Assembly (NCBI GenBank): GCA_938021455.1
Contig: CALIGP010000108.1
Location: 1-8,838 of the forward strand
Origin: an uncultured Lewinella sp.
GTDB lineage: Bacteria; Bacteroidota; Bacteroidia; Chitinophagales; Saprospiraceae
DNA: 8,838 bases
Direction of reading: 5' to 3'
Under the pieces are notes generated by a model. That model ran no database searches, had not been told where the DNA came from, and worked only from the letters and a program-made list of their open reading frames with translations. A program made the position numbers and the translations under genes. Positions 1 to 5,471 of this stretch are shown here, in pieces. Position 1 is the stretch's first letter. Each line of letters opens with the position of its first letter.

Positions 1-1
1 T

Positions 2-271
2 GGAGATTTGGTGATCGACCTGGAGCAAATTGTCGTCCTTCGGGGGGAAGAAAGGATTGAACTGGCTAAAAAAGAGTTTGACCTGCTTACGCTCTTGGCC
101 TCTAAACCGGGTAAGGTCTTTAGTCGGGACGAGATCTTCAACCGCGTCTGGGGTACTGACGTTATTGTTGGTAACCGGACCATCGACGTACACATCCGAA
201 AACTCCGGGAAAAATTGGGCGATCATTACATTAAAACCATCAAGGGGATTGGTTATAAATTCGTTTTTTAG
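2..271 (+). CDS. OmpR/PhoB-family response regulator, C-terminal DNA-binding domain (5' end outside window)
   Basis: This is the 3' part of a two-component response regulator; the receiver domain lies before the window. The 89 visible residues form a complete OmpR/PhoB winged-helix domain. They open with the conserved GDLVID strand, followed by LAKKEFDLLTLLASKPG, SRDEIFNRVWG, the recognition-helix stretch RTIDVHIRKLREKLG and the terminal wing IKTIKGIGYKF. The reading frame is open from base 2, so an apparent TTG/GTG start near base 8 is only internal sequence. The TAG stop shares its G with the GTG start of the kinase gene downstream, so the two are translationally coupled and almost certainly cognate partners. 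The protein should bind direct repeats at target promoters after phosphorylation by that kinase. The targets cannot be read from this window. The family call is certain; the identity (PhoB or other) is not. Confidence 0.95.
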   Translation, partial: GDLVIDLEQIVVLRGEERIELAKKEFDLLTLLASKPGKVFSRDEIFNRVWGTDVIVGNRTIDVHIRKLREKLGDHYIKTIKGIGYKFVF

Positions 272-1326
272 TGCTTAAGAATAGTACCCCAAGGCAGATT
301 GCGGTCCGGGCAGCTGGTGTTATCAGCTTCGCCATGGTCGTGTCTATTTTCGTATTGTGGCTACTTTTTCCTCTTGCTTTCGAGTGGTGGGTAGCCCCCA
401 TCATCGTTCTCGTTTCTTTCGGGGTCAGCTACGCCGTCGTTTTGGCCTATCTCGACTTTTATATCTACCGGAAAATTAAGCTGATCTATAAAACGATCCA
501 TAACCAAAAGGTCAATTCAGACATTAAAAGAGATGGGGTCGATATTGATCAACCCATCATTGAAGAGGTAGAGCAGGAAGTAGAGGAGTGGGCTGAGCAG
601 CAACAGCGGCAACTGCGGGACTACGAACGCTTCGCCGAATATCGGCGGCGTTACGTAGGAGATATCAGCCATGAGTTGAAAACGCCTATTTTCAATATCC
701 AAGGCTATTTACATACCATTCTGGATGATGACAGCGTGCTGGATGATAAAAAGTTTACCCTCAAATTCCTAGGGAAGGCAGCCAAAAACGTAGAAAGACT
801 ACAAACCATCGTAGAAGACTTAGGTGCCATCAGCCGTTTGGAAAGTGGTGAGCTTATTCTTGACCTCGAAACCTTCGACATCAAAGACCTGGCCACGGAG
901 GTGATCGAAGAGCTTGACCTCAAAAGCCGGGAAGCGGGCGTAACCCTAAGCCTTAAGCCAGGTGCTGATACCGGATTTTTAGTGAGTGCAGATCGGGAAA
1001 GTGTTCGCCAGGTATTGATCAACCTGGTAACCAACTCCGTGAAATATGGTAATGACGGAGGGGAAACCCGACTCGGCTTTTACGATATGGACTCTTTTAT
1101 CCTGTGCGAAGTCGCCGATAATGGTATCGGTATCCCGGAAAAACATCTTCCCCATGTCTTCGATCGTTTCTACCGGGTAGACAAAAGTCGAAGCCGGGAA
1201 AAAGGAGGGTCAGGTCTCGGTCTCTCGATCGTTAAGCACATCATGGAAGCGCACCAGCAAACGATTAACGTCCGGTCTTCTCCTGGCCTGGGGAGCACTT
1301 TCGGCATTACCTTGGGTAAGGCTTAG
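271..1326 (+). CDS. PhoR-like sensor histidine kinase with two membrane helices and almost no periplasmic domain
   Basis: Sensor kinase of 351 residues. Two hydrophobic segments (about residues 13-33 and 41-62) are joined by only a few residues, so there is no room for a periplasmic sensor domain; sensing within the membrane or through the linker is likely. An acidic helical linker (about 95-125, rich in Glu/Gln) replaces a recognisable HAMP domain. The HisKA H-box is SHELKTP with phospho-acceptor His134. The ATPase domain shows the N-box (NLVTNSVKYG, 251-260), G1 (DNGIGIP, 283-289), the F-box (FDRFYRVD, 297-304) and G2 (GGSGLGLSIVK, 312-322), so all kinase elements are intact. The start is the GTG that overlaps the regulator stop; the next in-frame Met (residue 22) would cut into the first membrane helix. 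The PIFNIQGY stretch after the H-box is, from memory, typical of Bacteroidota kinases. The signal is unknown. Confidence 0.95.
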   Translation: MLKNSTPRQIAVRAAGVISFAMVVSIFVLWLLFPLAFEWWVAPIIVLVSFGVSYAVVLAYLDFYIYRKIKLIYKTIHNQKVNSDIKRDGVDIDQPIIEEVEQEVEEWAEQQQRQLRDYERFAEYRRRYVGDISHELKTPIFNIQGYLHTILDDDSVLDDKKFTLKFLGKAAKNVERLQTIVEDLGAISRLESGELILDLETFDIKDLATEVIEELDLKSREAGVTLSLKPGADTGFLVSADRESVRQVLINLVTNSVKYGNDGGETRLGFYDMDSFILCEVADNGIGIPEKHLPHVFDRFYRVDKSRSREKGGSGLGLSIVKHIMEAHQQTINVRSSPGLGSTFGITLGKA

Positions 1327-1360
1327 CGCTATTATGTATAAGGAAGCGTAGCGTTTTTAT
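1325..1360 (+). terminator. Possible weak intrinsic terminator after the kinase gene
   Basis: CGCTA (1327-1331) pairs with TAGCG (1349-1353). The stem can be extended by G·T and A-T pairs to about 8 bp around a 15-base loop, and TTTTTAT follows. The stem starts inside the kinase stop codon. It is short and AT/GU-padded, so termination may be partial. It would separate the two-component operon from rpsU, which has its own promoter. Confidence 0.4.
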
Positions 1361-1434
1361 AGACCAGTTTAGGAGGTGGGCGCGGGACCGCAGGTGCAAT
1401 GGAATGTTAACGGAGCAAAAAAAGGCTCGTTAGC

Positions 1435-1464
1435 TTTCAAATAGCGCGGAAAACCCTATCTTTG
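1435..1464 (+). promoter_or_regulatory. rpsU promoter (Bacteroidota type)
   Basis: The -7 element TATCTTTG (1457-1464) matches the Bacteroidota consensus TAnnTTTG exactly. TTTC at 1435-1438, 18 bases upstream, is a one-mismatch match to the -33 TTTG box. Transcription should start near 1470, giving a leader of about 20 bases before the rpsU ATG. Confidence 0.75.
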
Positions 1465-1492
1465 CACTCCATTTTAAAAATAGCTCCATTTA

Positions 1493-1681
1493 ATGCTAAT
1501 CATCAACGTCCGAGAAGGAGAAAACATTGACCGCGCACTCAAGCGGTACAAGCGTAAGTCCATCAACACCCGCGTAATCCGCGAACTGCGTAACCGCCGG
1601 GAATTCACCAAGCCGAGCGTAAAGCGCCGGAAGGAGAAGCTCAAAGCAGCTTACCGCTTGGATAAGTACGGCGAACGCTAG
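1493..1681 (+). CDS. rpsU: Small ribosomal subunit protein bS21
   Basis: A 62-residue, highly basic protein matching bS21: MLIINVREGENIDRALKRYK at the start, RKSINTRVIRELRNRREFTKPS in the middle and a basic RRKEKLKAA tail. Length is normal for Bacteroidota. bS21 sits on the 30S platform near the 3' end of 16S rRNA. In the Flavobacterium johnsoniae ribosome bS21, with bS18 and bS6, hides the anti-Shine-Dalgarno sequence, and a C-terminal Tyr is involved (from memory); Tyr54 here (KAAYRLDKYG) is in the expected place. The gene is a single transcription unit between its own promoter and a strong terminator. The short leader is AT-rich and has no Shine-Dalgarno sequence. That differs from Flavobacterium, where a strong one upstream of rpsU is thought to allow autoregulation. 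Confidence 0.96.
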   Translation: MLIINVREGENIDRALKRYKRKSINTRVIRELRNRREFTKPSVKRRKEKLKAAYRLDKYGER

Positions 1682-1734
1682 TACGAATCATTAAAAAATC
1701 ATAGCGGGCTTCAGGAGGAGTTCGCGCACCGCAG

Positions 1735-1780
1735 AAGCGGCTACGGGGATGGTTTATCCACTCGTAGCCGCTTTTGTATT
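1735..1780 (+). terminator. Intrinsic terminator of rpsU
   Basis: AAGCGGCTACG (1735-1745) pairs perfectly over 11 bp with CGTAGCCGCTT (1763-1773). Inside the 17-base loop GGAT (1747-1750) can pair with ATCC (1756-1759). The stem runs into TTTTGTATTT. The other strand lacks a T-tract after the stem, so it should act only on + strand transcripts. Confidence 0.88.
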
Positions 1781-1791
1781 TGAGAGTGGGA

Positions 1792-1889
1792 GGGCTGCTT
1801 CGCAGCTAAAGGTTAACCACAGATTTACACGGAGGTTTTTGGAGGGGCTGCTTCGCAGCTTGAAAGTTAACCACGGATTTTCACAGATT
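1792..1889 (+). repeat. Two tandem copies of a ~53-bp intergenic repeat with a small hairpin
   Basis: GGGCTGCTTCGCAGCT occurs at 1792-1807 and again, identical, at 1845-1860. After each copy comes GTTAACCAC (1812-1820 and 1866-1874) and then RGATTT(T)-CACRGA. The period is 53-54 bp. Each unit carries a hairpin GCTGC-TTC-GCAGC. Sequences of the type TTAACCACrGATTTnCACrGA are, from memory, scattered between genes in many Bacteroidota genomes; their origin is not settled. No coding capacity is credible here, although a frame stays open through the repeats. Confidence 0.8.
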
Positions 1890-1931
1890 CAGCGCACAGA
1901 ATATTTTGACGGAACGGACGGAGAATCCAAG

Positions 1932-1952
1932 TACTTCCAACGTGCGGCAGCC
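1932..1952 (+). repeat. 21-bp direct repeat, copy 1
   Basis: This stretch matches 2012-2032 at 18 of 21 positions, with the shared core TGCGGCAGCC. The two copies lie 80 bp apart and bracket the 16-bp tandem array. The end GCAGCCC is also the complement of GGGCTGC, which begins each 53-bp unit upstream. Confidence 0.7.
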
Positions 1953-1997
1953 CAAAGAACCAAAAGACCAAAGAACCAAAAGACCAAAGAACCAAAA
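1952..1997 (+). repeat. 16-bp tandem repeat, 2.9 copies, T-free strand
   Basis: The unit CCAAAGAACCAAAAGA is repeated without error at 1952-1967 and 1968-1983, and for 14 bases at 1984-1997. Each unit is itself two similar 8-mers. The + strand has no T from 1944 to 1997 (54 bases). The period is not a multiple of three, so it does not encode a regular peptide repeat. It lies just past the stop of the nitrilase gene, so the 3' end of that transcript would be a G/U-only tract. Confidence 0.9.
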
Positions 1998-2011
1998 TGT
2001 TACCCTCTCAC

Positions 2012-2032
2012 TACCTCTAACATGCGGCAGCC
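2012..2032 (+). repeat. 21-bp direct repeat, copy 2
   Basis: Partner of the copy at 1932-1952 (18 of 21 identical, core TGCGGCAGCC). Its last base is the first base of the nitrilase stop codon as read on the + strand, so the repeat island directly abuts the gene. Confidence 0.7.
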
Positions 2033-2946
2033 TACCCGACTACTTTCTCCGGCATCCCCACAACATTGAGCTGAAAAATATCCGGCCTCGCATAATGCCC
2101 CGTCACGTCGAAGTCCAGTTGGGCCCTAACGATGTCTTCCAGATCTAGCTCTGCCACCAAGGCACCTTCCTGGCCGAAGAGCGGGCCAGCTAAAATTTCC
2201 CCCAGCGGAGAGATGATTACACTGCCACCCGGGCACATCTCTTCCGGCTCTGACTCTACCAAAGACCGGTATCTGGCCGGAAGCATCGACTTAGTGAAGT
2301 ATTGATTACTGCCCAGCACAAAGCAGCGCCCTTCCAACGCAATATGCCGTAGAGTAGAAGTCCACACTTCCCGGCTATCTGCCGTAGGAGCAAGGTAAAT
2401 CTGTACGCCGGATTGGTACATAGCCATCCGGGCCATTGGCATATAATTTTCCCAGCAGATGAGTCCGCCTAGGCGGCCAATTTTAGTGTCGCAGCTCACG
2501 AGTGACTCCCCACCAGCCTCCGCCCAAATCAGCCGCTCCGTGCCCGTAGGCTTGATCTTACGGTGAACAGCCAGTAGACCATCGGTAGGCGATAGATAGA
2601 ACATGGAGCAATACAAACTGCCTCCCCGACGCTCCGTGGCCCCCATCACAATATAAAGCCCGTTATCACGTGCCATAGCCTCCAGGCGACTTCTGTCTGC
2701 TGACTCGATATCAATGCTATTAGAATGGTACTCTGCGTACAATTCCCGCCCCGCATCACTACGACTACCAATGACGGCCCCGAAGTCAAAACCTCTCGGG
2801 TAACCAGGAATGAAGGACTCTGGAAATAGTAATAGCTTGCATCCTTCAGCAGCGTAACTAGCCGCTAACTCCTCCGCTTTGCGTAAGCAAGCTTCCTTAT
2901 CGAAAAAGACAGCACTTTGTTGGAGAACGGCGACTTTGACTTTCAT
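2032..2946 (-). CDS. Nitrilase (carbon-nitrogen hydrolase superfamily, CWEN branch)
   Basis: A 304-residue cytosolic hydrolase with a complete nitrilase-superfamily fold. The catalytic triad is Glu43 in FPESFIPGYP, Lys130 in HRKIKPT and Cys164 in GGLICWENYMP; the conserved second Glu (137, in PTGTERLIW) is also present. The Cys context CWEN(Y)MP and the KPTGTERLIW block are those of true nitrilases and cyanide-active relatives (branch 1), which turn nitriles into carboxylic acid plus ammonia. They are not those of amidases, omega-amidase/Nit2 or carbamoylases. Length is within the family's usual 300-370, at the short end, with no long C-terminal tail. The substrate cannot be read; an arylaceto- or aliphatic nitrilase is possible. 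It follows the dehydrogenase gene on the same strand after 166 bases that show no clear Bacteroidota promoter, so co-transcription is possible but not shown. There is no signal peptide. Confidence 0.93.
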   Translation of the reverse strand: MKVKVAVLQQSAVFFDKEACLRKAEELAASYAAEGCKLLLFPESFIPGYPRGFDFGAVIGSRSDAGRELYAEYHSNSIDIESADRSRLEAMARDNGLYIVMGATERRGGSLYCSMFYLSPTDGLLAVHRKIKPTGTERLIWAEAGGESLVSCDTKIGRLGGLICWENYMPMARMAMYQSGVQIYLAPTADSREVWTSTLRHIALEGRCFVLGSNQYFTKSMLPARYRSLVESEPEEMCPGGSVIISPLGEILAGPLFGQEGALVAELDLEDIVRAQLDFDVTGHYARPDIFQLNVVGMPEKVVG

Positions 2947-3080
2947 GGTAAGGAGAGAGGATAGGAAAAAACTTATAGATAAGCTGGAAACTTTGCGATG
3001 TAATCGGGAGTAGCGTCGGCTAGTAAAGTCTCCCCAATGCGGTAGCCCATAAAGACAAACGAACTAAAAGAGCAAACAGT

Positions 3081-3914
3081 CTACTCCACCAACTCCCCCT
3101 CCGGAACCTCCTCCCGATACTTAGAAAACATCTTCTCCAACACCCGCATCTTGATGGGGCGGGGGAATAGTTTGCCAAGGAAGGCCATTAGCTTAACCAG
3201 GAAGCCAGGGCGAATGACGGATTTACCCTTTAGCATTCCGCGGATGGCTTCGGGGGCGAAGTCTTCGGGCATGGTGACCGCAATTTTGGCCAGGGTACCC
3301 ATGGCTTTTACCCGCTTAAGGCCATCCTCGTTGGTAATGGTTGGGCCGGGGCAAAGTACCGACACGGATATGTCGTAATATTTGAACTCCTCCCGCAGGG
3401 CGAGAGAGTAATTGTAGACAAAGGCCTTTGTGCCAGTGTACACGGATTTATAGGGAAGGGGAAGGGTCGCTTCCACGCTACTCATGTTCAATACGCCTCC
3501 TTTCGTCCTTTTCAGGATGGGGAGTAGGGCGTAGGTCAGATCCACCATCACCTGATTATTGATTTGCATCATTGTCCGGTATTCCGGCCAGGGAGTGTGC
3601 TCAAACAACCCGCCGCGACCAAAGCCGGCGTTATTGATCAGGTACTTAGGGCGAATGTTGCCGTTTTCGAGCCAGTCTGTTACTTCGGCCACCGCTCCTT
3701 CTTTAACGAGGTTTATGCCCAGGGTGGCAAAAACGGCTTCTGGGAGAGCAGCGAGTTCGGTCTCGATGTGCTTAAGGTCTTCATTCGGAAGGGCAATAAT
3801 GGCGACTGCGAGATTATTTCGCAGGCACTCCAGGGCAAGCGCGCGGCCAATACCGTGGCTGCCGCCGGTTACCAGTACCCATTCTCTTTGGGCACGGTCT
3901 GCTATTTTCGTCAT
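3081..3914 (-). CDS. Short-chain dehydrogenase/reductase (SDR), classical type
   Basis: NAD(P)-dependent oxidoreductase of 277 residues from the chosen start. The Rossmann motif TGGSHGIG is at 16-23, NNAG at 94-97, and the active site has Asn119, Ser146 (NMSSVEA) and YTGTK with Tyr159 and Lys163, followed by CPGPT. The C-terminal 45 residues, with PGFLVKLMAFLGKLF and a basic helix, are amphipathic and could touch a membrane or substrate lipid, as in ketoacyl/hydroxysteroid-type SDRs. The frame is open to an ATG at 4076, but the extra 54 residues look non-coding. The ATG at 3914 sits directly before the first Rossmann strand and about 15 bases after the predicted transcription start of TACCTTTG. 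An intermediate ATG at 3980 is less likely. It is divergent from the fabH-like gene, which hints at lipid chemistry; the substrate is unknown. After the stop the same frame stays open for 35 more codons. Confidence 0.92.
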   Translation of the reverse strand: MTKIADRAQREWVLVTGGSHGIGRALALECLRNNLAVAIIALPNEDLKHIETELAALPEAVFATLGINLVKEGAVAEVTDWLENGNIRPKYLINNAGFGRGGLFEHTPWPEYRTMMQINNQVMVDLTYALLPILKRTKGGVLNMSSVEATLPLPYKSVYTGTKAFVYNYSLALREEFKYYDISVSVLCPGPTITNEDGLKRVKAMGTLAKIAVTMPEDFAPEAIRGMLKGKSVIRPGFLVKLMAFLGKLFPRPIKMRVLEKMFSKYREEVPEGELVE

Positions 3915-3934
3915 TTGCTGGCTGGTTAAAGAGG

Positions 3935-3942
3935 CAAAGGTA
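3935..3942 (-). promoter_or_regulatory. Probable -7 promoter element for the SDR gene
   Basis: On the minus strand TACCTTTG (3942 down to 3935) is an exact TAnnTTTG match. It predicts a transcript start near 3929 and a short leader ending in CAGCAAATG. No clear TTG box is seen about 20 bases upstream. If real, it excludes the longer start at 4076. Confidence 0.5.
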
Positions 3943-4087
3943 ACTCGTGGCTTGCTTTTGTTCTCGTGTAATAGAAACATTGCTTCTACACCTTCCTTTG
4001 CACCCGCGTCTGCGCCCTGCAAACGGCTCTGAAAGCGAAAATTCGCCGTTTCTTCGCCGGAATCATGGACAGACATTCATAAAAGCA

Positions 4088-4095
4088 TACCTTAG
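4088..4095 (+). promoter_or_regulatory. Possible -7 element for the fabH-like gene
   Basis: TACCTTAG differs by one base from TAnnTTTG and lies 29 bases before the ATG, a normal distance. There is no matching TTG box upstream, so this is weak. Confidence 0.25.
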
Positions 4096-4124
4096 CCCGC
4101 CGAAAAGCAGATCAACGCAAGAAT

Positions 4125-5216
4125 ATGCCTTACAGTACGATAACCGGAATCGGCCACTACGTGCCGAAAAATGTGGTAACCAACCAGGACCTCACCAAAG
4201 TGATGGAAACCAGCGATGAGTGGATTCGCGAGAGGACTGGTATCGAGGAACGCCGCTATATTACCGCAGGAGAAGAGACCACCACTACGCTGGCTCTGGA
4301 GGCCAGCCGAAAAGCCATTGCCGATGCTGGCATTGAGGCTAACGATATTGACTTCATCGTTTTTGCTACCCTTAGCCCCGATTACTACTTCCCCGGTGCT
4401 GGTGTACTGTTACAGCGTGAGCTTGGTATTTCAAAGACGGAAATTGCCGCTCTCGACATTCGCGCACAGTGTTCTGGTTTCGTGTATGCCCTGACGACGG
4501 CTGACCAGTACATAAAGTCAGGTATGTACAAGAAAATCCTCGTCGTTGGGGCCGAAGTACACTCCGTAGGTCTAGACTTCTCTACTCGTGGTCGTAACGT
4601 ATCCGTCATCTTTGGTGATGGGGCCGGTGCGGTAATCGTGGAAGCAACCGAAGACAAAGACAAGGCCGTTCTGGCCACTAGCATGCACTCCGACGGCACC
4701 TACGCTGAAAAGCTAAGCTATATGTACCCCGGTTCTCACGGTGGGTACTTCCTGGAGAAATATGCTATTGAAGGCTTTGATGTTGATTACTCGGTGAAAA
4801 CCAATGAGTTGGGCTACGGCCACTATTTCTTTAACCAGGACATGATTGACAATCACCGTATTTTTCCTCATATGGAAGGTCAGGCGGTCTTCAAGATGGC
4901 CGTTCGGAAGTTCCCGGAAGTTATCATGGAGACACTCGCTAAGGCAGGCCTGGGTGTTGAAGATCTCAACATGCTGATTCCTCACCAGGCGAACCTGCGG
5001 ATTAACCAGTTCGTGGCTAAAACCATGCGTTTGGGCCCGGATCAGGTCTACAACAACATCATGCGCTACGGTAATACGACGGCTGCATCCATCCCGATTG
5101 CGCTCTCTGAGGCACGGGACGAAGGGAAAGTTAAGAAGGGCGATAATGTCGTTCTCGCTGCCTTCGGTGCGGGCTTTACCTGGGGCGCGGTGGTGCTGAA
5201 GTGGGGACGGGATTAG
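4125..5216 (+). CDS. 3-oxoacyl-ACP synthase III (FabH/KAS III family), long form
   Basis: Thiolase-fold condensing enzyme of 363 residues. The KAS III triad is complete: Cys116 in RAQCSGFVYAL, His287 in PHQANLRI and Asn317 in RYGNTTAASIP. The N-terminal TGIGHYVPKNVVTN, the SDEWIRERTGIEERR block (30-44) and FGDGAGAV (163-170) are diagnostic. Members of the family join an acyl-CoA primer to malonyl-ACP to begin fatty acid chains. E. coli FabH has 317 residues; the extra ~45 here lie mostly between about 196 and 250 (MYPGSHGGYFLEKY through NHRIFPHMEGQ), close to the acyl-pocket region. That places it with the longer Bacteroidota homologues, so it may not be the housekeeping FabH and no gene symbol is given. 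No plsX, rpmF or fabD is next to it. It is a single-gene unit ending in a strong terminator. Confidence 0.92.
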   Translation: MPYSTITGIGHYVPKNVVTNQDLTKVMETSDEWIRERTGIEERRYITAGEETTTTLALEASRKAIADAGIEANDIDFIVFATLSPDYYFPGAGVLLQRELGISKTEIAALDIRAQCSGFVYALTTADQYIKSGMYKKILVVGAEVHSVGLDFSTRGRNVSVIFGDGAGAVIVEATEDKDKAVLATSMHSDGTYAEKLSYMYPGSHGGYFLEKYAIEGFDVDYSVKTNELGYGHYFFNQDMIDNHRIFPHMEGQAVFKMAVRKFPEVIMETLAKAGLGVEDLNMLIPHQANLRINQFVAKTMRLGPDQVYNNIMRYGNTTAASIPIALSEARDEGKVKKGDNVVLAAFGAGFTWGAVVLKWGRD

Positions 5217-5253
5217 AAGACCCTCCCGAGAATTAAGGGCTGAACAAAAAGAG

Positions 5254-5291
5254 TGCCCCCAAATACATTGCGTGTTTGGGGGCATTTTTTT
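5254..5291 (+). terminator. Strong intrinsic terminator after the fabH-like gene
   Basis: TGCCCCCAAA (5254-5263) pairs perfectly with TTTGGGGGCA (5275-5284). A further T·G, A-T and C-G extend it to 13 bp around the loop ATTGC, and seven Ts follow (5285-5291). An A-tract precedes the stem (AAAAA, 5246-5250), so it could also work in reverse, though no minus-strand gene points at it. Confidence 0.95.
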
Positions 5292-5398
5292 GCCTGATGC
5301 CCTACGATCAGATCATTAGGTTTGCTTACGCTTTCAGGCCCAATTGTACTTTCCGAAGGCTATGCTGAAGCGTTAAAAGAGATCAGAAAAAAGACTTT

Positions 5399-5434
5399 AA
5401 CTAATTATTTAGTTGCAAAACTAATCTCTTAGGT
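5399..5434. promoter_or_regulatory. Upstream operator: four half-sites in 10-bp phase, overlapping the -33 box
   Basis: AACTAA (5399-5404), TTAGTT (5409-5414), AACTAA (5419-5424) and the near match TTAGGT (5429-5434) start exactly 10 bp apart and alternate in orientation. Every neighbouring pair is therefore an inverted repeat with a 4-bp spacer. One helical turn per half-site places them all on one face of the DNA. The second half-site overlaps the TTG of the promoter. The expected ligand is the BlaI/MecI-type repressor encoded just downstream, a family that binds dyad operators and represses its own gene; that assignment is inference. Confidence 0.75.
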
Positions 5435-5443
5435 ATATATTTG
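5413..5443 (+). promoter_or_regulatory. Promoter of the blaI-like/M56 operon
   Basis: TATATTTG (5436-5443) is an exact TAnnTTTG -7 element, and TTG (5413-5415) lies 20 bases upstream as the -33 box. The predicted transcript start is near 5450, giving a leader of about 22 bases without a Shine-Dalgarno sequence. The promoter lies between two groups of operator-like half-sites. Confidence 0.8.
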
Positions 5444-5451
5444 TGCCTAAC

Positions 5452-5467
5452 AACTAAAGAATTAGTT
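5452..5467. promoter_or_regulatory. Downstream operator over the transcript start/leader
   Basis: AACTAA-AGAA-TTAGTT has the same 6-4-6 dyad as the upstream array. It covers about +1 to +18 and ends 4 bases before the ATG. In RNA it can fold into a 6-bp hairpin with an AGAA loop next to the start codon, so an effect on translation is also possible. Confidence 0.72.
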
Positions 5468-5471
5468 AAAG

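Noticed and set aside
1792..1997. CRISPR array
   Set aside because: The repeats are tandem without spacers, or only two copies, and there are no cas genes.
1749..2069. 106-codon + strand frame after rpsU
   Set aside because: It begins inside the rpsU terminator loop, runs through two repeat families and into the nitrilase 3' end, and is open only because the repeats lack stops in that frame.
1906..2148. 80-codon + strand frame giving a KEPKDQRTKRPKNQ-like peptide
   Set aside because: It is a translation of the 16-bp tandem repeat and then the antisense of the nitrilase gene, with no promoter or homologous pattern.
3559..4032. 157-codon and overlapping 121-codon + strand frames inside the dehydrogenase
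   Set aside because: They are antisense shadows of a gene with all SDR motifs and show no recognisable domains.
3915..4076. 54-residue N-terminal extension of the dehydrogenase
   Set aside because: It has no SDR features, the Rossmann fold starts right after the internal Met at 3914, and an exact -7 element lies inside the extension.
4713..5285. 190-codon minus-strand frame opposite the fabH-like gene
   Set aside because: It starts within the terminator stem and is antisense to a complete KAS III gene.
5323..5431. Small TTG-start frame (…LSEGYAEALKEIRKK…) ending just before the blaI -7 box
   Set aside because: It overlaps the operator array and promoter and has no start signal of its own; the protein-like look is probably chance.
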